A stretch of 64,000 bases of DNA, taken from contig CAYYIP010000009.1 in assembly GCA_964472015.1 (NCBI GenBank), forward strand, positions 22,465 through 86,464. Reading direction: 5' to 3'. Shown piece after piece: positions 43,528 to 52,643 of the stretch. This stretch comes from JAAYTD01 sp964472015. GTDB lineage: Bacteria; Bacteroidota; Ignavibacteria; Kapaibacteriales; UBA2268. A program made the translations under genes and the position numbers. The notes under the pieces are model-generated. The model was not told the DNA's origin and did no database searches. It was given only the letters and a program-made list of their open reading frames with translations. The stretch's first letter is position 1; each line of letters starts with the position of its first letter.

Positions 43528-45792
43528 TTATCTTACAATATTAAATATTTTTGTTTCTGCTATATTACCACTTTTTAATACATAATAATATGTACCAACA
43601 GGTAAATTAGAAGTCTCAAAACTTACAGTATAATTTCTTTCATTTAAATATTCATTAACTGCTTGTCCTACAACTTGACCTAATGAATTATAAATAGTCA
43701 ATGTTGTATAATCAGCATTTCCTAAACTAAATTCAAAATTAATTTTTGTATCAGTTGGATTTGGATAAGCTTCACCTAGAACAAATTTATCAGATGCTCT
43801 ACCTTCTTTAATATTGCCTGAATTATAAGGTAAAGAATTTCTTGTTGCATCTGCTAATTGATACATACCAAAGTTATAATTATTAAGTATATTATTAGCC
43901 AATATAGGTGGCAATGAACAATGGAACACATTAAACGGATCAGTTGATTGTGGTCTTTTATAAGTAATACAGAATACTAGTGGAACTTCATTAATACTTG
44001 GTACTATATGCGGCATCATTGTATAACGAGTACTAATAGTATCAGAATTTATAGCTTTTACCGGAGTGCTCCATTCGTCTGAATCAAGTGATCTATATGA
44101 CAAGAAAGTTTGAGCATATGGGAATTCAATTGTTCTAATTTCTCTTGTTTCTTCGAAAGATTCGCCGTTATCGTTTACACCTCTATATACAAAATATAAA
44201 TCAATAGTATCTTCTAAAGTAGCAATTTGAGAATTAGGATTACCCTCTTCTACAAATAAATTAATATATTTCGTTACAAGATGTCTACCATCAGCAGTTT
44301 TAGCAAGTTGAATTTCAAATTGAGAACGTTGATTACCACCATTTGTTTGAGCATAAAGACGATTATTTTCGTTATGAATATATAATTCAAATGGTGCTGT
44401 AATATAACGTTCTGATAATTTATCAAGGAAACCAACAGTATTTAACATATCAATAGCTCTAACCTTCCATATACCATTTTTCTTTTCAAACTCAGTAAGT
44501 TGTCTTACATACCTTTCATTCCCATCTTCTCCAATAACATAATAAAATAAATCAGAAACAAATACATAATGGTTTTCTTCTAAAGCAACAAAGCAATCCC
44601 TTTGGTCAAAAGGACTATTTAAATACCATCCAAATCCTTTATCTGTTGCAGCAAAAATACTATTAAGATAATCATTAACAACATCGTCAGATATAGAATC
44701 AATTAACTGGAAATTTTGTCCATCAGGAGCTGATTTAAATATTCTTGGGATTCTGTTATATTTTTCATTATTAGTTTCACCATGAGCAAAAGAATATGCA
44801 CCTAATTCTAATGTTAACATATAAATATTACCATTATTGTCAACATCAATTATAGGTGTTGTTAAATAAGTTGATGGTTTCCCAGCTTCAAAACCACCGA
44901 AATATTTATTAACCTCATTTATATTCCTACCGTATCCTTTGTCAACAAGTAAGTCTTCTGCATCATCACCTAATTCTGTTACATCAACACCAACTAAAAC
45001 AAACTGTGTTGTATCAACAGAATTTTCTTTTGCCCAAGCACGTCCTGAAAAATATACATAACCGTGGTCACCAACATTTGCACTAGTTGCCATTATAGAT
45101 GTTTGTAACAAAATATTTTGAGCAGTACCACTCCAAGGTCCTTCTATTTGTGCTTCTGAAGCAACTTTTTCTGAAACTAAATCTTCTCCACTAATAAAAC
45201 CAAAAATACTTGATTTATATTCTTGTTTTTTACCAGCTACATCATTTTGTGATACCCAGCTACGATATGCTATTTTAACATCATTAAAATCAGACGATTT
45301 TTTAGGATTAACCGTTGCCAATGAAGTATAAAATCTATCTGTAACAATACCTACTTTATAATTATCATTTTCTGTATAATCATACAAATTACGAAGAGCC
45401 CAACTTTGTCCAAGGTCGTTTGTAAATAAAAGTGGACCTGTTTTTCTCACAACAAAATCGCCAGAAGGAAGTATAGTATCTAAAGATCTTCTATTTGAAA
45501 ACAAAAACAAAGTCCCAGTATATGGTTCATAAGAAATAGGAGTTTGATTAATAGCATTAGTTTGATACATTTGACCGCCAAAATCACTTCCTAATCCAAT
45601 ACTATATTCACCACCTTGAACTTGTAATTGTCCTTCAATTTTAATTGCATTCATTATAGGTGTTGCTTCATCACTAACAATATCAGTAGATTTAATTTTT
45701 TCAATAGGAATTTCTCCTAAAGGGTTAAAAGCTGCATTTGAAACAGCAAAAGTTATTGCAAAAGCCGCAATAATAAATAATAATTTTTTCAT
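43528..45792 (-). CDS. Large secreted protein with type IX sorting domain
   Basis: A 754-residue export substrate. A Sec signal peptide (residues 1-20, ending VSNAA) and a C-terminal sorting domain of about 80 residues (LGEAYPNPTDTKINFEFSL, LTIYNSLGQVV, LPVGTYYYVLKSG in order) mark it as type IX secretion cargo, normally cleaved and attached to the cell surface. The large central part, residues about 40-670, is Asp/Asn-rich with aromatic and beta-strand-like segments, reminiscent of a beta-propeller or adhesin body, but no catalytic motif is apparent. No T9SS machinery gene is in the window. Confidence 0.8.
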   Translation of the reverse strand: MKKLLFIIAAFAITFAVSNAAFNPLGEIPIEKIKSTDIVSDEATPIMNAIKIEGQLQVQGGEYSIGLGSDFGGQMYQTNAINQTPISYEPYTGTLFLFSNRRSLDTILPSGDFVVRKTGPLLFTNDLGQSWALRNLYDYTENDNYKVGIVTDRFYTSLATVNPKKSSDFNDVKIAYRSWVSQNDVAGKKQEYKSSIFGFISGEDLVSEKVASEAQIEGPWSGTAQNILLQTSIMATSANVGDHGYVYFSGRAWAKENSVDTTQFVLVGVDVTELGDDAEDLLVDKGYGRNINEVNKYFGGFEAGKPSTYLTTPIIDVDNNGNIYMLTLELGAYSFAHGETNNEKYNRIPRIFKSAPDGQNFQLIDSISDDVVNDYLNSIFAATDKGFGWYLNSPFDQRDCFVALEENHYVFVSDLFYYVIGEDGNERYVRQLTEFEKKNGIWKVRAIDMLNTVGFLDKLSERYITAPFELYIHNENNRLYAQTNGGNQRSQFEIQLAKTADGRHLVTKYINLFVEEGNPNSQIATLEDTIDLYFVYRGVNDNGESFEETREIRTIEFPYAQTFLSYRSLDSDEWSTPVKAINSDTISTRYTMMPHIVPSINEVPLVFCITYKRPQSTDPFNVFHCSLPPILANNILNNYNFGMYQLADATRNSLPYNSGNIKEGRASDKFVLGEAYPNPTDTKINFEFSLGNADYTTLTIYNSLGQVVGQAVNEYLNERNYTVSFETSNLPVGTYYYVLKSGNIAETKIFNIVR

Positions 45793-46090
45793 TTAAAATA
45801 ACTCCATAAAATATTTATTAAATAATGTTGTATTCTTAAACTAAATATAATATAAAAATATTATTAATATAGTATTTAGTATTCTATTTTTTACTATTTT
45901 ATAAATTATATTCTTTTATAAATACACTAAAAGAAAATACTACTTTTATTATAACTTTTAATTATAATATAATTATTAAAACATAAAACGTATAGATTAA
46001 CTTTACAAAATAATATTTTTTTTTGAAAAAACAAAACTTTATAAAAAAATTATAAATAAAATATAAATATTTATAAATATACATAAATAT
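45793..46090. other. Intergenic region upstream of the T9SS cargo gene
   Basis: About 298 bases of AT-rich sequence. On the minus strand a TTATTTTG element follows a TTTG with an 18-base spacer near 46005-46035, a weak promoter-like arrangement for the cargo gene and two bases shorter than the strong promoters. Nothing else is evident. Confidence 0.35.
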
Positions 46091-46768
46091 TTAAATATTT
46101 ATTGTTTCGCCATACTCTAAAATTATGGGTTCTTTTTCTATGTTTTTAATTTTATTTTTAAATTCATTTATATCTACTTTAATCACATCAAAAGTATTAA
46201 AATGCATTGGAATTGCTATTTTAGGTTGTACAAATTCAACAGCTTTTACAGCATCATCTATCCCCATAGTATAAACACCACCAATAGGTAATATCATTAT
46301 ATCAGGCTTAGATAATTCACCAATAAGTTTCATATCAAGAAATAAGCCTGTATCACCAGCATAATATATAGTTTTATTAGCAATTTTAATAACAGCACCG
46401 ACTGGCGAGCCCATATATTTGCCATTCATTGAACCTGCACTATGATGTGCTATTGTCATTTTTAATTTTCCAAACGGGAATTTACATTCACCGCCTATAT
46501 TCATAGCATAAGTTTCAATTCCCATACTCCCTAAAAATACAGCAACTTCATAGATAGCTATAACAACACTTTTATTATTTTTTGCAATTTCTATTATATC
46601 TCCAAAATGGTCCTCATGAGCATGAGTCAAAAAAATAAAATCTGCTTTAATATCATTTATATTTATTTTTGCATTTGGATTATTTGTTATAAAAGGATCT
46701 ATTGCAATAGTGTATTTACCATCGTTTAACAAAAATGCAGAATGTGCTATATACGTAATCTTTAACAT
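46091..46768 (-). CDS. UPF0173-type metal-dependent hydrolase
   Basis: A 225-residue metallo-beta-lactamase-fold protein. Metal-binding motif THAHEDHFGD is near residue 50 (HxHxDH), with AHHSAGSMNG, AGDTGLFLDM and AIPMHFNTF giving further ligands. Proteins of this UPF0173 family are annotated as probable hydrolases; the substrate is unknown. I choose ATG 46768 rather than a GTG at 46780. It follows ispH by 58 bases and may share its transcript. Confidence 0.88.
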   Translation of the reverse strand: MLKITYIAHSAFLLNDGKYTIAIDPFITNNPNAKININDIKADFIFLTHAHEDHFGDIIEIAKNNKSVVIAIYEVAVFLGSMGIETYAMNIGGECKFPFGKLKMTIAHHSAGSMNGKYMGSPVGAVIKIANKTIYYAGDTGLFLDMKLIGELSKPDIMILPIGGVYTMGIDDAVKAVEFVQPKIAIPMHFNTFDVIKVDINEFKNKIKNIEKEPIILEYGETINI

Positions 46769-46826
46769 ATCAAACCTCACATTATTTGTATAAAAATACT
46801 TTAACTTTAATAAAAATTATATCTTT

Positions 46827-47696
46827 TTATTTATTTTTACTACTTAAGTTTATTATTTCATTTTTTATTTGTTCTAATACCCATTGAGGAGTACTAGTTG
46901 CTCCTGTTATTCCTACTTTATCAAATTGTTCTATTTTTTTTATATCTAGTTCGGTACTATTTTCTATAAAAATTGAATTTTCATTTTCTGATTTACAAAT
47001 ATTAAATAAGACTTTTCCATTAGATGAGTTTCGTCCTGCAACAAATAAAATTATATCATTTTTTTTTGCAAAATTACGTAAAATAGTTTCTCGCCCACTT
47101 ACAAAATTACAAATTGTATTTTTAAAAATAAAAGAATTTTTAATATTAGACTTTATAAATTCCTTTATTTTTAAAAGACCCTCTATATCCATAGTTGTTT
47201 GAGAACATAGCATAGTTTTTTTAGAAAAATCAATTTTATTTTTAATATCTTCAATTTTTCTAGCAACAATACATTCGTCATTACAAACGCCTCTCAATCC
47301 AACAACTTCAGCATGTTCATATTTACCATAAATAACAATTTGCCAATTTTCGCCATAAAAATATTTTACTCTAATTTGTAATTTTTTTACAAGTGGACAA
47401 GTTGCATCAACATACATTATATTATTTTTATTTAATATTTTATAAGTGTCTGGTGGTTCCCCATGGGCTCTAATAACAGCGATTGTATTTTTTGAATTTA
47501 ATTTTTCTATATTTTCATATTCTATTGTAATTAAATTTTTATCTTCAAGTCTATTAATTTCAAGAGGATTATGAATAATTTCACCAATTACATAAACTTG
47601 TTTATCTGGATTTTCTTTCAATAAGTGTTCAACTTTTTCTATTGTTTGTACAACGCCCCAACAAAAACCGGCATTTTCATCTATAATTATTTGCAT
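46827..47696 (-). CDS. ispH: 4-hydroxy-3-methylbut-2-enyl diphosphate reductase
   Basis: The last enzyme of the non-mevalonate isoprenoid pathway, reducing HMBPP to IPP and DMAPP with a [4Fe-4S] cluster. Three cluster cysteines fit: Cys12 in AGFCWGV, one in VDATCPLVKK and one in NTICNFVSGRE. IRAHGEPP and EHAEVVGLRG are also typical. The third motif differs a little from the canonical CDATxxRQ. 289 residues is normal. Confidence 0.95.
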   Translation of the reverse strand: MQIIIDENAGFCWGVVQTIEKVEHLLKENPDKQVYVIGEIIHNPLEINRLEDKNLITIEYENIEKLNSKNTIAVIRAHGEPPDTYKILNKNNIMYVDATCPLVKKLQIRVKYFYGENWQIVIYGKYEHAEVVGLRGVCNDECIVARKIEDIKNKIDFSKKTMLCSQTTMDIEGLLKIKEFIKSNIKNSFIFKNTICNFVSGRETILRNFAKKNDIILFVAGRNSSNGKVLFNICKSENENSIFIENSTELDIKKIEQFDKVGITGATSTPQWVLEQIKNEIINLSSKNK

Positions 47697-47708
47697 TTTT
47701 ATTAAAAT

Positions 47709-47745
47709 AAAAGGCTATCACTTTATAAGCAATAACCTTTTTTTA
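47709..47745 (-). terminator. Terminator after the 2-oxoacid oxidoreductase operon
   Basis: On the minus strand GGTTATTGCTT and AAGTGATAGCC pair over 11 positions around an ATA loop, using three G-T wobbles, with A- and T-runs outside. The plus strand would have mismatches at those positions, so the hairpin is directional and fits the minus-strand oxidoreductase genes ending at 47766. Confidence 0.7.
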
Positions 47746-47765
47746 TTAATATGTTATAAAATAAG

Positions 47766-48302
47766 TTAGTTAGCGAACTCTTTACCTTTGTTAAACGCTT
47801 CCATATTAAGTGGAATTAACTTATGGTGACGTTCTGGCAAAGCTTGCTTCAATCCTTTTTCAACACCTTCATCAGTAATTGTTTTTCTTACCGCTAAAAA
47901 AGCACCTAAAACTATCATATTAAATACTTTTTGATTTTTCAAATCTATTGCTGCTTGATTTGCAGAAATAGGAATAACTTTAATATCTTTTCTTGTTGGT
48001 GGTTTACTAACAGTAGAAGTTTCATAAATTAATGTTCCACCTGATTTAACTTTAGACTCAAATTTTTCAAGTGAAGGTTGATTTAATGCAACAACTGTAT
48101 CATAAGTTGATATTATTGGCGAAACAATAGGTTCATCAGAAACAATTACATTACAATTAGCAGTCCCTCCTCTCATTTCAGGACCATAAGAAGGCATCCA
48201 ACAAACTTCTTTACCTTCCATCATACCTGCGTAAGCAAGTATTTTTCCCATTGAAAGAACACCTTGACCGCCGAAACCAGCGAAAATAACTTCTTCTGTC
48301 AT
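47766..48302 (-). CDS. 2-oxoacid:ferredoxin oxidoreductase, gamma subunit
   Basis: A 178-residue gamma subunit beginning EEVIFAGFGGQGVLSMGKIL, the standard nucleotide-like fold of the KorC/VorC/PorG family, with SYGPEMRGGTANCNVIVSDEPI. It is the last gene of a four-gene operon and ends at a terminator. The substrate of the complex (2-oxoglutarate or branched-chain 2-oxoacids) cannot be fixed from sequence. Confidence 0.92.
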   Translation of the reverse strand: MTEEVIFAGFGGQGVLSMGKILAYAGMMEGKEVCWMPSYGPEMRGGTANCNVIVSDEPIVSPIISTYDTVVALNQPSLEKFESKVKSGGTLIYETSTVSKPPTRKDIKVIPISANQAAIDLKNQKVFNMIVLGAFLAVRKTITDEGVEKGLKQALPERHHKLIPLNMEAFNKGKEFAN

Positions 48303-48304
48303 AA

Positions 48305-49072
48305 TTATTTGTCCTCCGGAGTTTTAATATCACCTAATGGATAATTAGGTATCATTGTATCTTTAACGAATTCATTTGCTTGTGTTGCAGTCATTTTCAA
48401 ATTAGAAGGACAATTTGAAACAACTTCTATCAAGCAGAACCCAAGTTTTTGTTTTTGATATTCAAAAGCCTTAAGTATAGCTTTTTTCAATTTTTTAACA
48501 TTATTCACATTATTTACAGCTTGACGAGTAACATAAGCAACTCCCGGTAATAGAGCTAGTATAGGACCTAAATAAAGAGGATATCCCATAGTTTGTATAT
48601 CTCTACCTCTAGGTGAAGTTGTAGTTTTCATACCTTCAAGTGTAGTTGGTGCCATTTGTCCACTTGTCATACCATAAATACCATTATTTATAAATATAGT
48701 AAGAAAGTTTTCACCACGGCTAGCAGCATGTATAGTTTCACCTGTACCTATAGCTGCAAGATCACCATCGCCTTGATATGTAAATACATATCTATCGGGC
48801 ATAACACGTCTAATACCGGTTGCAAGTGCACAAGCTCTTCCGTGGGGTGCTTGTTGCATATCAACATTCATATAATTATATGCAAATACAGAGCATCCAA
48901 CAGGAGCTACTCCTATAGTATTAGATTCAATACCTAATTCTTCTATTACTTCCATAAGAGTCTTATGTACTGTCCCATGTCCACATCCTGGACAGTAGTG
49001 CATACTTACATCAAGTAAAGTACTAGGTTTTTTATAAACAAGATTTTCTTCTTTTATAATATGTTCGTTCAT
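48305..49072 (-). CDS. korB: 2-oxoacid:ferredoxin oxidoreductase, beta (TPP) subunit
   Basis: A 255-residue thiamine-diphosphate-binding subunit. HYCPGCGHGTVHKTL holds a CxxC, and the TPP/Mg motif GDGDLAAIGTGETIHAASR is followed by INNGIYGMTSGQMAPTT. With alpha, gamma and ferredoxin genes alongside, it forms a four-subunit complex that oxidatively decarboxylates a 2-oxoacid to acyl-CoA with reduced ferredoxin. GAGAGG lies upstream of the ATG. Kor and Vor types are hard to tell apart. Confidence 0.92.
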   Translation of the reverse strand: MNEHIIKEENLVYKKPSTLLDVSMHYCPGCGHGTVHKTLMEVIEELGIESNTIGVAPVGCSVFAYNYMNVDMQQAPHGRACALATGIRRVMPDRYVFTYQGDGDLAAIGTGETIHAASRGENFLTIFINNGIYGMTSGQMAPTTLEGMKTTTSPRGRDIQTMGYPLYLGPILALLPGVAYVTRQAVNNVNNVKKLKKAILKAFEYQKQKLGFCLIEVVSNCPSNLKMTATQANEFVKDTMIPNYPLGDIKTPEDK

Positions 49073-49080
49073 TTCCTCTC

Positions 49081-50154
49081 CTATTTAATAAATATTTTTT
49101 CAAAATTTGCAACAATTTCATCTGGGGCAGGAATCATACCACCCATTCTACCATAAAATTCCACTCTTGTTTTTCCATTAACTGCTAATTTAACATCTTC
49201 AAGCATTTGTCCTGCATTCATTTCAACATCAAAGATACCTTTAACTTTATCAGATATTTTATTATAAATATCATATGGGAAAGGATATAAAGTTATTGGT
49301 CTTATAATGCCTACCTTATGCCCCTTTACTCTTGCCATTTCGGCAGCTTTTTTACAAATTCTAGCTCCTAAACCAAAGCCTGTAAATATATAATCAGCAT
49401 CATCAATATTATCAGCTTCAAAAAGAACTTCATTTTTTTCAATAGTTCTATATTTTTCTTGTAGATGTTGATTTATTATTTCCATTTTTTCTGGTTGTAT
49501 ATTAAGCGAAGTAATGAAATTACGCATTTTACGTTTACCACGACCAGTTGTAGCCCATTCTTGTGGTAATTCAGCATCTGTTTTTCTTGGCATTTGATCA
49601 AAAAGTTCTACTTTTTCCATCATTTGACCTATAGCACCATCTGCAAGAATCATTACAGGAGTTCTATATTTTTCTGCCAAATCAAAGCCTTGTTTTACAT
49701 GATTAACCATCTCTTGTACAGTTGCTGGTGCAAGTACTATAATATGATAATCTCCGTGACCGCCACCTTTAACTGATTGAAAATAATCAGCCTGAGATGG
49801 TTGAATTGTTCCTAAACCCGGTCCACCTCGAACCACATTTGCAATTAGACAAGGTATTTCAGCACTTGCCATATACGATATAGCTTCTTGCATTAAACTT
49901 ATACCAGGACTTGAAGAAGTTGTCATAACTCTCTTCCCACAACCACCTGCACCATGAACCATATTTATAGCTGCAACTTCACTTTCTGCTTGTAATACAA
50001 CCATACCTGTACGTTCCATAGGATTTTCATTTGATAAATATTCAAGAACTTCGGATTGTGGAGTTATTGGATAACCAAAATAAGCATCGCATCCTGATCT
50101 AATCATAGATTCTGCTAGGGCCTCGTTGCCTTTCATTAATCTAATTTCGCCCAT
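49081..50154 (-). CDS. korA: 2-oxoacid:ferredoxin oxidoreductase, alpha subunit (VorB/KorA type)
   Basis: A 357-residue subunit beginning MGEIRLMKGNEALAESM, with GYPITPQSEVLEYLS, TTSSSPGISLMQEA and RGGPGLGTIQPSQADYFQS, all family hallmarks. I place the start at ATG 50154 with AAAGGAG seven bases upstream; the open frame extends to 50262, but the extra residues overlap the ferredoxin gene and look non-coding. Many databases name this family VorB (branched-chain 2-oxoacids), others KorA (2-oxoglutarate). Confidence 0.92.
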   Translation of the reverse strand: MGEIRLMKGNEALAESMIRSGCDAYFGYPITPQSEVLEYLSNENPMERTGMVVLQAESEVAAINMVHGAGGCGKRVMTTSSSPGISLMQEAISYMASAEIPCLIANVVRGGPGLGTIQPSQADYFQSVKGGGHGDYHIIVLAPATVQEMVNHVKQGFDLAEKYRTPVMILADGAIGQMMEKVELFDQMPRKTDAELPQEWATTGRGKRKMRNFITSLNIQPEKMEIINQHLQEKYRTIEKNEVLFEADNIDDADYIFTGFGLGARICKKAAEMARVKGHKVGIIRPITLYPFPYDIYNKISDKVKGIFDVEMNAGQMLEDVKLAVNGKTRVEFYGRMGGMIPAPDEIVANFEKIFIK

Positions 50155-50189
50155 TATATCTCCTTTTCTTTTTTTTAAATTACAAAAAT

Positions 50190-50411
50190 TTATTGTTTCT
50201 GTTGATAAACTGTAATAGCACCTTCTGGACAAATAATACCACATGCTGCACATCCAATGCATCCTGGATTTGCTTGTACAGCATATAAATATCCTTTCTT
50301 ATTTAATTGTTTGCCCAGTTCAATAATATGTAGTGGACAAGCTCCAACGCAGACTTCACAACCTTTGCAAGCCTCAGCGTCTATTACAATTGTTCCTGTA
50401 ACTTTTGCCAT
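50190..50411 (-). CDS. Ferredoxin-type delta subunit, two 4Fe-4S clusters
   Basis: A 73-residue ferredoxin with two cluster motifs: CKGCEVCVGACPLHI near residue 15 and GCIGCAACGIICPEGAI near residue 51. It is the delta subunit passing electrons from the TPP enzyme to soluble ferredoxin. First gene of the operon; AAGGAG 11 bases before the ATG. A TATTTTTG -7-like site lies upstream at 50553-50560 without a good TTTG partner. Confidence 0.93.
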   Translation of the reverse strand: MAKVTGTIVIDAEACKGCEVCVGACPLHIIELGKQLNKKGYLYAVQANPGCIGCAACGIICPEGAITVYQQKQ

Positions 50412-50691
50412 AGGATTATCTTTCTCCTTAAGTTTATTTTTATAAATTTGTATAAAAATGAATAAATATTTAGTTTTTATTATAATTTTTTATTATAACT
50501 TTTTAATTATGATTAAAATACAATATACAAAAAAATAAAATATTAACCTAATCAAAAATACATTTATTTTATATCATATAAAATACAGATTTTATACAAA
50601 ATAAATTTCATATATATAAACTTTTTTATTTTCTTATTATAGTTTTTATTATAGATTATAGTTAGATTTTTATTATATATAATTTCCTTAA
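50412..50691. other. Intergenic region between ferredoxin and MlaE-type permease genes
   Basis: About 280 AT-rich bases. It contains only the incomplete -7-like element at 50553-50560 on the minus strand and no ORF. Confidence 0.4.
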
Positions 50692-51837
50692 TTATATAAT
50701 AAAAGCAAATATAGCATCAATAAATATTATTAAAAATATTGAAACAACAACACTTGATGTTGTAAATTTACCAACACTTTCAGCGCCACCAGTTACTTGA
50801 AAACCTTTAAAACAACCTACTATTGATATTACAAATCCAAAAATTATTGATTTAGCTATACCACCTATCACATCAATATATTTTAATGTCGAATCTAATA
50901 ACTGAACTTGAAATTCACTGAATGATAAATCTAAAACTACAGCACCTGCTATATATCCGCCTATAATACCTGCAATATTACAAATACTTACAAGGATAGG
51001 AATTGATATAATAACTGCAATCAATCTAGGCATAACAATAAAATATTGTTTATCAAAACCAAATGAAACAAGTGCATCTATTTCTTCTGATACTTTCATA
51101 GTCCCTATTTCTGCAGTAAAAGAAGACCCTGTACGTCCTGCTATAATAATTCCAACCATCAAAGGAGATAATTCTCTAGTCACTGCTATACCAACTAATG
51201 CCGCTAAAAAAGAACCTACACCAAAACGAGCTAATTGTATAGCACCAACATAACCTATAATAATTCCAACAAGAAAAACTATTAATAAACAAATAGTAAT
51301 TGAATTAACACCTACTCGCATTAGATATATAGGCAAATCTTCCCAACGTACTTTTTTAAAATTAAAAGGTAATAAAAATAATTTTTTGCATGTTTCACCA
51401 AAAAAAGCTATAAACTTTGCAAGATCATATAATGTTTTCTTAGCATTATCACCTATTTCAATAAAAAAATCATGAAAAAAACTTGTAGGTAGTTTTTTTA
51501 TATCTTGTTCTTTCTTAGTTGATAAAAAAAACAAAAAATTCTTAAATTCTTCTGTTTCGCCAACAACTTCACATTCAATATTATTATTTTTACAATATCT
51601 TTTTATATTTCTAATAAAAATGAATGCAAATGTATCAAATATCTTTATCTTACTTACATCTAAAATAAACTTTTTTAATTCTTGATTTATATTGCTAAGA
51701 TTAAATAAATTAAAATAAGAACTATTTGTATAAGTAATAGGCGCTAGGGCAATAAATATTCCAACATCATTTTCTATTTTAAATTCAAAATAATTACCTA
51801 TATTTTTCCAAATTATTTCTTTTTTATTTCTACTCAT
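50692..51837 (-). CDS. STAS-MlaE family ABC lipid transport permease
   Basis: A 381-residue inner-membrane protein. Residues about 1-110 look like a STAS domain (FILDVSKIKIFDTFAFIFIRNIK), and from about residue 145 the MlaE permease fold follows: VGIIIGYVGAIQLARFG, GIAVTRELSPLMVGIIIAGRTGSSFTAEIGTMKVSEEIDAL in parts, and four or five membrane helices. MlaE-type permeases move phospholipids between membranes with an MCE-domain protein and an MlaF ATPase. No ATPase or MCE gene is adjacent. It overlaps the upstream gene by four bases (ATGA), so the two are co-translated. Confidence 0.88.
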   Translation of the reverse strand: MSRNKKEIIWKNIGNYFEFKIENDVGIFIALAPITYTNSSYFNLFNLSNINQELKKFILDVSKIKIFDTFAFIFIRNIKRYCKNNNIECEVVGETEEFKNFLFFLSTKKEQDIKKLPTSFFHDFFIEIGDNAKKTLYDLAKFIAFFGETCKKLFLLPFNFKKVRWEDLPIYLMRVGVNSITICLLIVFLVGIIIGYVGAIQLARFGVGSFLAALVGIAVTRELSPLMVGIIIAGRTGSSFTAEIGTMKVSEEIDALVSFGFDKQYFIVMPRLIAVIISIPILVSICNIAGIIGGYIAGAVVLDLSFSEFQVQLLDSTLKYIDVIGGIAKSIIFGFVISIVGCFKGFQVTGGAESVGKFTTSSVVVSIFLIIFIDAIFAFII

Positions 51838-52532
51838 TGAACATCTCCTAATTGAAGTTTAAATAGAAGGATAATACCATTTAGATCTTTATTACTTAAT
51901 CTAACATTTTCTACTTCTTTCACTTCATAATTTGCATCAAAAGAAAAATGATATCCTAAGTCAACAATAATTCGTATCCACTTATCAAAATCATAAAAAA
52001 AACCAAGACAAGGTGTAGCAGAATAATACCAACAATCTCCAAAATTTGGAATATCGCTTTCAGAAAGCAATGCACTTTGGGACATAACAATTCTATATTT
52101 TACATGATTTAGTCCAAACATTCCTGATAAAGAAATTCCATAATTATGTATTAAATATTTTTCATCCGAGACATTTTTTTTATTTATAGGAATTAATTTT
52201 TCAACATCAAATTCAAAAAAATTATTTACTAAACGAGGTTTAAACACTTCGTTAGTAATAGCCGTATATGTAAAATCACTTTCTATATTACGTGTTATAG
52301 CGTTATAGGAACCAATAGAAAATATCCAATTATCAAACACAACAGAAATAGCAGTCCCGCCAATATAAGTTAACTGTCCAGTAATAGTCGTTGGAGCAAG
52401 AGAAAAGTTTCCTAATACCCCAACTGCTTTTGCTTTATAATTATTAATAAAAAACAAAAGCAATAGTATTGATATAATTTTTAATTTGTTAAACAACTTA
52501 TAAAAACAGATGAAATTATAATTTAAAGGCAT
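51834..52532 (-). CDS. Exported outer-membrane-like protein paired with MlaE
   Basis: A 232-residue protein with a signal peptide (KLKIISILLLLFFINNYKAKA, residues about 17-37), then alternating aromatic and polar segments (FSIGSYNAITRNIESDFTYTA, GYHFSFDANYEV) suggesting a small beta-barrel or beta-sandwich. No family recognised. Its stop overlaps the permease start (TGA inside ATGA), indicating a functional link; an outer-membrane or periplasmic partner of the lipid transporter is a reasonable guess. Confidence 0.6.
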   Translation of the reverse strand: MPLNYNFICFYKLFNKLKIISILLLLFFINNYKAKAVGVLGNFSLAPTTITGQLTYIGGTAISVVFDNWIFSIGSYNAITRNIESDFTYTAITNEVFKPRLVNNFFEFDVEKLIPINKKNVSDEKYLIHNYGISLSGMFGLNHVKYRIVMSQSALLSESDIPNFGDCWYYSATPCLGFFYDFDKWIRIIVDLGYHFSFDANYEVKEVENVRLSNKDLNGIILLFKLQLGDVQ

Positions 52533-52620
52533 ATAAACTTATTTCTATAATAATGTTTTAATAATAAATTAATTATATTAATTGACTTTGTTATATTTAC
52601 TGAAACTAATTACTTAAAAT

Positions 52621-52643
52621 TTTATTTAAATTTATTTAAAATT
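52621..52643. repeat. Direct repeat copy 1 beside adk
   Basis: Two tandem copies of the decamer TTTATTTAAA plus ATT. An identical 23-base copy lies at 53304-53326, on the other side of adk. Low complexity makes chance or slippage possible. Confidence 0.5.

Noticed and set aside
49594..49776. Plus-strand frame inside the oxidoreductase alpha gene
   Set aside because: Lies wholly within a strongly conserved gene on the other strand and resembles no protein.
50155..50262. Upstream extension of the oxidoreductase alpha subunit
   Set aside because: The extra 36 residues overlap the ferredoxin gene, look like random Cys/Tyr-rich translation, and a perfect Shine-Dalgarno sequence marks the ATG at 50154.
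50553..50560. TATTTTTG as a promoter for the oxidoreductase operon
   Set aside because: No TTTG or similar box lies at the right distance upstream; in AT-rich DNA such an octamer is expected by chance about once in several hundred bases.
51834..51837. Possibility that TGA is read as Trp in this AT-rich genome
   Set aside because: TGA is used as the stop of the exported protein at its overlap with the permease, and Trp positions in conserved motifs use TGG, so the standard code fits.
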